The notes under the pieces were generated by a model. It saw nothing but the letters and a program-made list of their open reading frames with translations. It did no database searches and was not told the origin of the DNA. A stretch of DNA of 9,064 nt, from contig CAKQKT010000077.1 in NCBI GenBank assembly GCA_934249275.1, positions 1 through 9,064 on the forward strand. Direction: 5' to 3'. Position numbers and translations under genes: made by a program. Every line of letters starts with the position of its first letter. Positions within the stretch are counted from its first letter, which is position 1. Shown here piece by piece: positions 1 to 5,763 of the stretch. The stretch comes from an uncultured Sutterella sp. GTDB lineage: Bacteria; Pseudomonadota; Gammaproteobacteria; Burkholderiales; Burkholderiaceae_F.

Positions 1-1
1 A

Positions 2-133
2 CTCGTGAAGGCTGCCGGTGCTCAGATCGCCGGCTACACGCTCTTCATCGTCGGTGAAGGCATTGAAAAGCGCGTCGACGACTTCGCTGCCGAAGTTGCC
101 GCCCAGGCTGCCGCCGCTGCTGCCGGCAAGTAA
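2..133 (+). CDS. tsf: Elongation factor Ts, C-terminal end (partial)
   Basis: Only the last 43 codons are present; the gene enters from the left edge. The readable tail contains [20 protein letters not shown], then an Ala-rich end and a final AAGK before TAA. The [20 protein letters not shown] segment is characteristic of the EF-Ts C-terminal module. EF-Ts is the cytoplasmic nucleotide exchange factor for EF-Tu. Its place immediately upstream of pyrH and frr matches the conserved rpsB-tsf-pyrH-frr order, which supports the call more than the short tail alone. Glutamate codons visible here are all GAA, the bias of a highly expressed gene. rpsB would be expected just outside the window. Confidence 0.93.
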   Translation, partial: LVKAAGAQIAGYTLFIVGEGIEKRVDDFAAEVAAQAAAAAAGK

Positions 134-181
134 TCTGAAGCGCGTCGGAATCGGTCCTCAGGACTGATTCAGTCTCGTTCG

Positions 182-218
182 AAACGGGATGCTCCCATTG
201 AGGAACATCCCGTTTTTT
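182..218 (+). terminator. Rho-independent terminator after tsf
   Basis: AACGGGATG (183-191) pairs with CATCCCGTT (206-214). After one C/A mismatch, TCC/GGA extends the stem around a 6-base loop. Six T residues (213-218) follow. It lies about 50 bases after the tsf stop and separates rpsB-tsf transcription from pyrH. Confidence 0.88.
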
Positions 219-301
219 CGTATCCGGACATGACAGCAAGGTCCGAAACGAGTGGTGCAACTGTTTGTCGGGACGGCGTTCGGGGGCCTGCAAAATAATG
301 T

Positions 302-329
302 TTGCGGAACAATCCCGCTAGCTTATAAT
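302..329 (+). promoter_or_regulatory. Sigma70-type promoter for pyrH
   Basis: The -10 is a perfect TATAAT (324-329). A TTGCGG -35 (302-307) lies 16 bases upstream. The predicted start near 336 gives a leader of about 83 bases. The pyrH ribosome site GGAG (408-411) sits 7 bases before the ATG. The strong terminator just upstream makes an independent promoter necessary, which supports this assignment. Confidence 0.7.
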
Positions 330-418
330 TAGGTAATTTTGCCTACAGGACGGGCTTTAAGGCCGCTTGCAGGCATGGTTGACAGCATAAAAATCAGTTT
401 GACTTTCGGAGTGACGAC

Positions 419-1156
419 ATGGATCAGACGGCGGAAACGGCGGCCAAGCCCGCCTACAAGCGCATTCTTCTCAAGCTTTCCGGCGAAGCCCTGATGGGCG
501 AGGACAGCTTCGGCATCAACCGCACGGTTCTTGCCCGCATGGTTGAGGAAATCAAGAGCGTTGTCGAGCTTGGTGTTCAGGTCGGCGTCGTTGTCGGCGG
601 CGGCAACATCTTCCGCGGCGTTGCGCTCGGCGCCACCGGCATGGACCGCGCCACGGGCGACTACATGGGCATGCTTGCCACGGTCATGAACGCCATGGCC
701 CTTCAGGACGCCTGCCGCAACAACGGCGTTGAAGCCCGTGTCCAGTCCGCTCTTCATATCGAACAGGTTGCCGAACCGTACATTCGCGGCAAGGCCCTTC
801 GCCATCTTCGCCTCGGCCGCGTGGTGATCTTCGCCGCCGGCACGGGCAATCCCTTCATGACGACCGACACGACGGCCGCTCTTCGCGGTGCCGAAATCGG
901 CGCCGAGATCGTGATCAAGGCCACGAAGGTCGACGGCATCTATACGGCCGACCCGAAGAAGGATCCGACCGCCACGATGTTCGATGAAATCACCTTCGAC
1001 GACGCCCTGCGTTCCAACCTCAAGGTGATGGACGCCACCGCCTTCGCGCTCTGCCGCGAACAGGGCCTGCCGATCAAGGTCTTCAACATCAACAAGAAGG
1101 GTGCTCTCCGCCGCGTCATTCTCGGCGAGCAGGAAGGCACGCTCGTTCATTCCTGA
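419..1156 (+). CDS. pyrH: Uridylate kinase (UMP kinase)
   Basis: The 245-residue cytoplasmic enzyme phosphorylates UMP to UDP with ATP in pyrimidine nucleotide synthesis. It belongs to the amino-acid-kinase fold, not the P-loop NMP kinases. The length is typical of bacterial PyrH (about 235-245). Visible family motifs are KLSGEAL (19-25), the glycine loop [11 protein letters not shown] (57-67), [13 protein letters not shown] (80-92), the UMP/phosphate-binding [11 protein letters not shown] (141-151), and the nucleotide-binding [13 protein letters not shown] (167-179). The ATG is chosen because GGAG lies 7 bases upstream and the N-terminus matches the family. It has its own promoter and a hairpin follows. 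Family members are allosterically controlled by GTP and UTP; this is known biology, not visible here. Glutamate codons are GAA in 10 of 15 cases. Confidence 0.97.
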   Translation: MDQTAETAAKPAYKRILLKLSGEALMGEDSFGINRTVLARMVEEIKSVVELGVQVGVVVGGGNIFRGVALGATGMDRATGDYMGMLATVMNAMALQDACRNNGVEARVQSALHIEQVAEPYIRGKALRHLRLGRVVIFAAGTGNPFMTTDTTAALRGAEIGAEIVIKATKVDGIYTADPKKDPTATMFDEITFDDALRSNLKVMDATAFALCREQGLPIKVFNINKKGALRRVILGEQEGTLVHS

Positions 1157-1176
1157 TATTTAGCTAAAATATCTAA

Positions 1177-1222
1177 ATGACGTGAGCCTGCTGAGCAGAC
1201 GGCCCGCAGGCTCATCATTTTT
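1177..1222 (+). terminator. Hairpin with T-run between pyrH and frr
   Basis: TGAGCCTGC (1183-1191) pairs with GCAGGCTCA (1206-1214) around a 14-base loop. ATGA/TCAT can extend the base of the stem past a 2-base bulge, and five T residues follow (1218-1222). It is probably a moderate terminator or attenuator for pyrH. No convincing promoter was found between it and frr, so some read-through or an unrecognised promoter is needed. The AT-rich near-palindrome around TTTAGCTAAA (1159-1168), just after the pyrH stop, contains a TAAAAT but lacks a clear -35. Confidence 0.6.
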
Positions 1223-1312
1223 CAATCCCCAAAGCGTCGTCCGCCGTTGTCGGGCGCCGCGCTTTCTGCCCGTCCGCGAGGGACTGTGCGGAAATCCATT
1301 CAGGAGCTCAAA

Positions 1313-1873
1313 ATGACTGTTGCTGACATCATCAGCCAGACCCAGCACAAGATGGGGCGCACCATCGAAACGCTTCGTGAAGACTTCACGAAGATCCGTA
1401 CGGGCCGTGCCTCCACGGGCCTTCTCGAACACATCATGGTCGACTACTACGGCTGCCCGACCCCGATCACGCAGGTCGCTCAGCTTGCCGTCGGCGACGC
1501 CCGCACGCTCACGGTTCAGCCGTGGGAAAAGAACATGGTCGCCGTCGTTGAAAAGGCCATCCGCAATTCCGACCTCGGCCTCAATCCGGCCACGAGCGGC
1601 ATGGTCATCCGCGTTCCGCTGCCCCCGCTGACGGAAGAACGCCGCCGCGAACTCACGAAGGTTGTCAAGGGCATGGGCGAAGACGCTAAGGTTGCCGTTC
1701 GCAACCTCCGCCGCGACGCCAACACCCACGTCGACCGCCTCTGCAAGGACAAGGAAATCAGCGAAGACGATCAGCGCCGCGCTGAAACCGAAATCCAGAA
1801 GATCACCGACCGCTTCATCGGCGAAGTCGACAAGGTCATTGCCGAAAAGGACAAGGAAATCATGACGGTCTAA
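1313..1873 (+). CDS. frr: Ribosome recycling factor
   Basis: The 186-residue protein (usual family length 185-186) splits post-termination ribosomes together with EF-G. Visible motifs are the N-terminal helix with [13 protein letters not shown] (22-34), the beta-domain segment YYGCPTPI (45-52), QPWEK (69-73), [20 protein letters not shown] (87-106), and the functionally important basic helix VRNLRRDAN (129-137). Domain order is helix, beta domain, long helices, as expected for RRF. The ATG at 1313 is chosen over an in-frame TTG at 1247 because it has AGGAG six bases upstream and gives the canonical length and N-terminus. It is the third gene of the tsf-pyrH-frr cluster and is closed by a very strong terminator. 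It is essential in most bacteria. Confidence 0.97.
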   Translation: MTVADIISQTQHKMGRTIETLREDFTKIRTGRASTGLLEHIMVDYYGCPTPITQVAQLAVGDARTLTVQPWEKNMVAVVEKAIRNSDLGLNPATSGMVIRVPLPPLTEERRRELTKVVKGMGEDAKVAVRNLRRDANTHVDRLCKDKEISEDDQRRAETEIQKITDRFIGEVDKVIAEKDKEIMTV

Positions 1874-1897
1874 TCGTCAGTCGATTTTCATGATGCC

Positions 1898-1932
1898 AAA
1901 AAGCCTGCAGAACGCATTTCTGCAGGCTTTTT
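1898..1932. terminator. Strong bidirectional terminator after frr
   Basis: A perfect 15-bp stem, 1898-1912 with 1918-1932, has a GC-rich core GCCTGCAG and a 5-base loop (CGCAT). The stem is flanked by five A on the left and five T on the right. It therefore works for frr on plus, and could act as a second stop for the convergent minus-strand gene. Confidence 0.92.
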
Positions 1933-1947
1933 CAATATGCATTTGCC

Positions 1948-1980
1948 AAAAAAACGGCGGATTTCCGAAGAAATCCGCCG
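1948..1980 (-). terminator. Terminator of the minus-strand TIM-barrel gene
   Basis: CGGCGGATTTC (1955-1965) pairs perfectly with GAAATCCGCCG (1970-1980) around a CGAA tetraloop. On the minus strand the stem is followed by seven T (the plus-strand A-run 1948-1954). It lies about 47 bases after the stop of the convergent gene. Confidence 0.88.
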
Positions 1981-2026
1981 GTGCGAGGGATGCACAAAAT
2001 AGGAGAACCGGAGACTGATTTGAGAA

Positions 2027-2977
2027 TTAGTGTTCGCCGGCGGCGTTGAGTACGGCGACCATGTCCTCGAGATACATGCGGGCGCGGTCAAGCGGAGACA
2101 TCGTCAGAGCGAGGTTGGCGTTGCATGCTTCGATCGAGATTGGCAGATTCGAAAGGTGCTTGAGAAGCTGCACGAGATCGGCGGCGCCGGTGCCCGGAGA
2201 AAGGCGGAAGTTGCGGGCCTGATAGAGGATGCCGTCCATTGTGTCGGGCATTTCGGCCGTAATGTCGCACATCTGGCAGTATTTGAGAGAGCCGGCGGGC
2301 AGGTTGTCGATGTTACTGTAGTCGTTCTTGGCGCGGTAGAAGTGAATCGGGTCGACGAGGCAGCCTGCGTTCGGACGATTGATCTTCTTGAGAATTTCGC
2401 CCTGCTGCTTGACGGTCGAAACATTGCACCACGGCATGGGTTCGATGCTGAGGTTGAGGCCGTACGGGTAGGCAATTTCACACAGTTCGGCGTAGTTGTC
2501 CGTCAGACGGTTGATGTCGGGGTCGTTGCCGGCGCAGAGCACCTGAGTCGCGCCGAGGCGGGCGCCGGTTTCGAAGAACGGCTTCCAATTGATGGCGCGC
2601 GTGTCGGGCTTGATGCGGAGAATTTCAATGTCGAGAACCTTGACGCCCGTGGCTTTCAGGTTGGCCTCGACTTCGCGGATCATCGGCGTGTCGCCGATCA
2701 TAGCGTACTGCGTTTCGGTCGGAGTGGCAGGCACGAGGCGGATGCCGACGTGGCTGTAGCCGGCCTTGGCGGCGCAGAGAACCTGGTTGGCGGGCGAAAC
2801 GTCAAGAACGGTCAGCGCGGCAAGGCTGATCGGACGAGGCAGCTTGATCGGCTCGTAGCTGCGGTCCTTGAGCGTGACGGGTGCGACCTTGGCGGAGGCG
2901 GCGTGGCTCCAGAGGCCGGCGGTGGCGGCAATGCCGGAGGCGGCACCCTGAAGGAATTGACGGCGGTTCGTAGGCAT
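2027..2977 (-). CDS. Tat-exported TIM-barrel protein, sugar phosphate isomerase/epimerase family
   Basis: The 316-residue protein starts with a Tat signal: NRRQFLQ at residues 4-10, a hydrophobic Ala/Gly stretch, and an ASA site at 27-29 (cleavage predicted after A29). The mature part resembles the xylose-isomerase-like TIM-barrel superfamily (AP endonuclease 2 fold). Candidate metal ligands on successive strands are E179 (LSIEPMPW), D209 and H212 (CLVDPIHFYR), and E283 (PISIEACN); YCQMCDI (233-239) is another conserved strand end. Export of an often cytoplasmic fold implies a periplasmic substrate, possibly a sugar, cyclitol or aromatic-acid derivative, but the reaction (isomerase, epimerase, dehydratase) cannot be read from sequence. 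The ATG at 2977 is chosen because AGGAG (2991-2987) lies 9 bases upstream and the twin-arginine motif is then N-terminal. It is divergent from the sensor-kinase operon, suggesting shared control. Confidence 0.85.
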   Translation of the reverse strand: MPTNRRQFLQGAASGIAATAGLWSHAASAKVAPVTLKDRSYEPIKLPRPISLAALTVLDVSPANQVLCAAKAGYSHVGIRLVPATPTETQYAMIGDTPMIREVEANLKATGVKVLDIEILRIKPDTRAINWKPFFETGARLGATQVLCAGNDPDINRLTDNYAELCEIAYPYGLNLSIEPMPWCNVSTVKQQGEILKKINRPNAGCLVDPIHFYRAKNDYSNIDNLPAGSLKYCQMCDITAEMPDTMDGILYQARNFRLSPGTGAADLVQLLKHLSNLPISIEACNANLALTMSPLDRARMYLEDMVAVLNAAGEH

Positions 2978-3025
2978 GATGGTTTTCTCCTGATTGGCTG
3001 GATATGAGAGAAAGCGTCCTCCAAA

Positions 3026-3039
3026 GTCCGCTGGCGGAC
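3026..3039. repeat. Palindrome GTCCGC-TG-GCGGAC in the TIM-barrel gene leader
   Basis: Perfect 6-bp arms surround a 2-base centre, and AA/TT would extend it past one mismatch. It lies about 50 bases before the minus-strand ATG, so it could be a protein site or an RNA hairpin in the leader. Confidence 0.5.
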
Positions 3040-3065
3040 CTTCGTTTCTGCTGAAAACTAATCCT

Positions 3066-3081
3066 AAAGAACTGGTTCTTT
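3066..3081. repeat. Palindrome AAAGAAC-TG-GTTCTTT, candidate operator
   Basis: Perfect 7-bp arms surround a TG centre. The site overlaps the edge of the weak minus-strand -10 (TAGGAT), placing it in the -10 to -35 zone of the TIM-barrel gene. Its centre is 41 bases from that of the GTCCGC palindrome, and both have the same TG centre. Confidence 0.45.
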
Positions 3082-3234
3082 CGTCGATACGGGCCGAGGG
3101 TGGTGACCAAGGGAGGTGGTGAAAACCCGCTGGATCCAAATTCCGATTTATGTAAAATCGCGCGCGCCCATGATGATGAGGCGGATGGCGGTCTGGGTTT
3201 GCCTTGCCTGTTGTCAACGAAGGCTCGACAAGCC

Positions 3235-3263
3235 TGCACATGCGGGTAGGGAGTCCGTAAAAT
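3235..3263 (+). promoter_or_regulatory. Candidate promoter of the sensor-kinase operon
   Basis: TGCACA (3235-3240) and TAAAAT (3258-3263) are 17 bases apart. A start near 3270 would leave a leader of about 29 bases holding the AAGGA ribosome site (3285-3289), 9 bases before the GTG at 3299. The -35 matches only 4 of 6, as expected for an activated promoter. The overlapping TATAGT (3275-3280) is too near the start codon. Confidence 0.35.
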
Positions 3264-3298
3264 CGAAAAGGTCATATAGTCGAGAAGGATTTCGAATT

Positions 3299-5101
3299 GT
3301 GCCTCCGTTTTCGCGTCGTCTGCTGACGGCGAGTCTTGCACTCTTTCTGACAGGTTTCGCAGCGTTCGGTGCGGAGCCCGAAGCGGTCGTGTCTGTAGAA
3401 AAGGATGCGCGCACCATTGTGCGCGTCGGTCTTGTCGACACGTTCACGCCGTCCTTTTACATCGACATCTACACGCCTCTCATCGAGTCGCTCAAGGCAA
3501 GACTCCCGCAGTACCGGTTCGAAACGAAGGAAATTTCCCATGCCGATGCGATGAAGCCGGAGGCGGTGGCGCATGCCGACTTTGTCATCGTTTCCAGCGG
3601 CGGGGCCCGCATGCTCTCGGAAGCGGGACTTCAGCAGATTGCCTCGCTTCGCAAGAGCCGCACCGCCGACATCAGCCGCAGCGTCGGCGCGGTTTTCATC
3701 GTGCCGGCCAATAGTCCTGTCAGGACGCTTGCCGATCTCAAGGGCCGCAGGGCCGCTGCAACGGCTCCGTGGTCGTTTGAAGGTTGGCTGATTCCGCAGG
3801 GTGAAATTGCTGCGCAGGGATTTGATCCGGAAGACTTCTTCAGCGAGGTGACGTTCACCGAGTGGAATTTCCCCGACGTGCTCACGCTTGTGACAACGGG
3901 CATGAGCGATACGGGCGTGCTTGCAACCTGCGAGCTTGAGCAGGCCGTCAAGGCAGGCGTTGTACGCCCAGAAGACATTCGCGTGATCGGCGAAAGGCCC
4001 GGGAGGGCACCCGGCAATTGCGTTTCATCGACCGAACTCTATCCGGATCTGATGTTCGCCTCGTCGCCTTCAGCTGATCCCAACGTCGTGAAGGCTGTCA
4101 CCGTGGCGCTTCTTTCCATGCCTGCCGATGCCAATGGCTTGGACTGGCTGTCAAACTCCCGCATGCAGGGCGTTGAGGAGCTTCTGAAGCGCTTGAAAAT
4201 CGGTCCTTATGCATACCTGAGGGACAATTCCATCGCGACGCTTGTCGAACGCTATCGTGACGAACTCGCGGCCGTGTTCCTGTTGCTTCTCTTTCTTGTC
4301 GGGCATCATTTGCGCGTCAATAGGCTTCTCAAGCGGAGAACGGCTGAGCTCAGAGCCGAGGAGAGTGCCAGAAATGCGGCCGCCGAGGCTCTGCGCGCGA
4401 GTCAGGAGAGCTTGGCTCTTGTCGAGAGGGCTGGCATGGCTTCACAGCTCGCCGCCATGTTTGCGCATGAGATCAAGCAGCCGCTGACGAGCATCGCGAA
4501 TTATCTGACCGGCATTCGCCTCATGATGAAGATGGGAAACTTCGATGTCGTGAAATGGACCGAGGCTCTCACGGCCGCCGAGCATGAAACCCACAGGGCG
4601 GCGGACATTATTGAGCGTGTAAGAACTGTGCTCAGAAAGGAGGCGCCCGGCCTCGAGCCTGTCGACATGAAGGCGCTGGTCGGCGAGGCCATGAAGCATG
4701 CCGGTCATCTGGCTGAGACGGCCGACGTCATAACCGTGTTTCCCGATGAGGAAGTCTTTGTCACGGGTGACGCGCTGGAGCTGGAGCTTGTCGTCGTGAA
4801 TTTTTTGAAGAACGCCGCCAGGGCGGTCATCGATCTGCCGGAACGCACGACGATCCTCGTCGAGGTTTCCTGCTGCGGTGATGAGGTTGAAGTAAGCGTG
4901 TCGGACGAGGGACCGGCGATCTCGGACGAGGTGTTCGCAGCGCTCGGCAAGCTCACGAAAAGCGTAAGCAAGGACGGACTGGGGTTCGGCCTTTTCATCG
5001 CAGCTTCGATCGCCGAAGTTAATCGGGGACATCTTGCCTTTTCGCGCAGGATGCCGCATGGCCTCAGGGCTTCGATCGTGCTGCCGAGGCGAAAGGAATA
5101 A
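3299..5101 (+). CDS. TtrS-like membrane sensor histidine kinase with PhnD-type periplasmic domain
   Basis: The 600-residue protein has an N-terminal signal peptide (hydrophobic 8-24, AFGA end). A PhnD/phosphonate-binding-type periplasmic domain (about 40-305) begins TIVRVGLVDTFTPSF. One membrane segment (about 322-338) is followed by a charged helical linker. In the HisKA domain, FAHEIKQPLTSIANYL holds the phospho-acceptor H390. The HATPase domain has the N-box NFLKNAARAV (501-510), G1 SDEGP (535-539) and G2 GLGFGLF (560-566). The H-E-I-K-Q-P box and PhnD domain fit the tetrathionate-sensor TtrS family. C211 (ATCELEQ) and C241 (GNCVSSTELYPD) resemble positions I recall as conserved there. The GTG start is chosen for AAGGA 9 bases upstream and for placing the signal peptide at the N-terminus. 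The ligand is unknown. The response regulator starts 17 bases downstream. Confidence 0.88.
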   Translation: MPPFSRRLLTASLALFLTGFAAFGAEPEAVVSVEKDARTIVRVGLVDTFTPSFYIDIYTPLIESLKARLPQYRFETKEISHADAMKPEAVAHADFVIVSSGGARMLSEAGLQQIASLRKSRTADISRSVGAVFIVPANSPVRTLADLKGRRAAATAPWSFEGWLIPQGEIAAQGFDPEDFFSEVTFTEWNFPDVLTLVTTGMSDTGVLATCELEQAVKAGVVRPEDIRVIGERPGRAPGNCVSSTELYPDLMFASSPSADPNVVKAVTVALLSMPADANGLDWLSNSRMQGVEELLKRLKIGPYAYLRDNSIATLVERYRDELAAVFLLLLFLVGHHLRVNRLLKRRTAELRAEESARNAAAEALRASQESLALVERAGMASQLAAMFAHEIKQPLTSIANYLTGIRLMMKMGNFDVVKWTEALTAAEHETHRAADIIERVRTVLRKEAPGLEPVDMKALVGEAMKHAGHLAETADVITVFPDEEVFVTGDALELELVVVNFLKNAARAVIDLPERTTILVEVSCCGDEVEVSVSDEGPAISDEVFAALGKLTKSVSKDGLGFGLFIAASIAEVNRGHLAFSRRMPHGLRASIVLPRRKE

Positions 5102-5118
5102 TGACGGAAATTTGAGAT

Positions 5119-5763
5119 ATGAAGCAGATGCCGTTGATTCGCATTGTTGACGACGATCCCGGCGTGGGGGCGTCTTTCAGATTCGTGCTTGAGGCCGTTG
5201 GCTATCAGGTCAGAACGTATGCGTCCGCCGACGAGTTTCTCGAGGAGGACGATCTGTCGAGGGAGGGCTGCATGCTTCTTGACGTGCGCATGCCGGGACT
5301 TTCCGGCCCGGAGCTTCAGACGAAGCTTGCCGCCATGAAGTGCGACCTTCCGATCATCTTTCTGACCGCGCACGGCGAGGTTCGCATGGCCGTGCAGGCC
5401 GTGCAGGCCGGTGCGCTGGATTTTCTCGAAAAGCCCGTCGACGCAGAGGCGCTTTTGCCGCTGCTCGCTCGCGGATGCGAGCTTCATCACAAGCGCCGGG
5501 CCGTCGCCCGTGACCTGTCAGATGTCGAGGCGTTGTGGAGGCAACTGACGGATGCGGAGCAGAAGACGGCCGAACTGGTTGCCAAGGGTCTGCCAAACCG
5601 GCAGGCGGCCGAAATCCTCGGCGTTTCCGATGATACGGTAAGGAGCCGGCGTGCGTCTGTGTTTGGAAAGCTTGAGCTTCACAATGCGGCTGAGCTTTCG
5701 GAATTTCTGCACGATCTCTCGGAATTGAGAATGGCTGCAAACTGGCAGGGAACGGAGCAATGA
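5119..5763 (+). CDS. FixJ/TtrR-type response regulator
   Basis: The 214-residue regulator has a receiver domain (about 5-118) with the acidic pair D11/D12 in IVDDDP, phospho-acceptor D55 in LLDVRMPG, switch T83 in FLTAHG, and K105 in LEKP. A LuxR/FixJ-type helix-turn-helix follows (about 143-200), seen as LTDAEQKTAELVAKGLPNRQ and then AAEILGVSDDTVRSRRASVF. It is the evident partner of the kinase 17 bases upstream and should activate sigma70 promoters when phosphorylated. The ribosome site is weak (ACGGA, about 10 bases before the ATG). An alternative ATG three codons in (5128) cannot be excluded. Its TGA stop overlaps the next gene's ATG (ATGA, 5760-5763), which implies translational coupling. 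A short tandem GCCGTGCAG duplication (5391-5408) encodes AVQAVQ and is unremarkable. Confidence 0.93.
   Translation: MKQMPLIRIVDDDPGVGASFRFVLEAVGYQVRTYASADEFLEEDDLSREGCMLLDVRMPGLSGPELQTKLAAMKCDLPIIFLTAHGEVRMAVQAVQAGALDFLEKPVDAEALLPLLARGCELHHKRRAVARDLSDVEALWRQLTDAEQKTAELVAKGLPNRQAAEILGVSDDTVRSRRASVFGKLELHNAAELSEFLHDLSELRMAANWQGTEQ

Larger units (their letters stand above)
2978..3298. other. Divergent control region (321 bases, no gene)
   Basis: This region separates the minus-strand TIM-barrel gene from the plus-strand kinase operon, so it should hold both promoters. It contains two short perfect palindromes (listed separately), a TTGTC/GACAA inverted repeat (3211-3215 with 3227-3231), and GTAAAATCG twice (3152-3160 and 3257-3265, 105 bases apart). 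A weak minus-strand -10 (TAGGAT, plus positions 3066-3061) abuts the right-hand palindrome. The kinase reading frame stays open back to 3116, but I see no signal peptide or ribosome site that would support translation there. Confidence 0.55.

Noticed and set aside
379..384. Perfect TTGACA in the pyrH leader
   Set aside because: There is no acceptable -10 at 16-18 bases downstream; it falls on the ribosome-site region. The TATAAT promoter at 302-329 explains transcription better.
329..1150. 273-codon minus-strand open frame opposite pyrH
   Set aside because: pyrH is unambiguous on plus, and the antisense product has no recognisable features.
1247..1312. Upstream in-frame TTG start for frr
   Set aside because: It would add 22 residues absent from the RRF family and has no suitable ribosome site. 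The ATG at 1313 has AGGAG at ideal spacing.
2030..3007. 325-codon open frame on the plus strand opposite the TIM-barrel gene
   Set aside because: The translation is low-complexity Gly/Val/Ala/Asp without family motifs. The minus strand encodes a clear Tat signal, TIM-barrel motifs and a matched terminator.
3116..3298. Longer start of the sensor kinase (GTG at 3116 or ATG at 3170)
   Set aside because: It would bury the signal peptide 61 (or 43) residues inside the protein and translate the promoter region. The GTG at 3299 has a ribosome site and correct topology.
5391..5408. Tandem GCCGTGCAG repeat in the response regulator
   Set aside because: It is a two-copy in-frame coding repeat in a helix of the receiver domain (AVQAVQ), common in this family.
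3299..5763. Calling the pair a true tetrathionate sensor/regulator (ttrS/ttrR)
   Set aside because: The domain architecture fits, but no tetrathionate reductase genes are adjacent and the ligand cannot be read from sequence. It is kept as TtrS-like and FixJ/TtrR-type.
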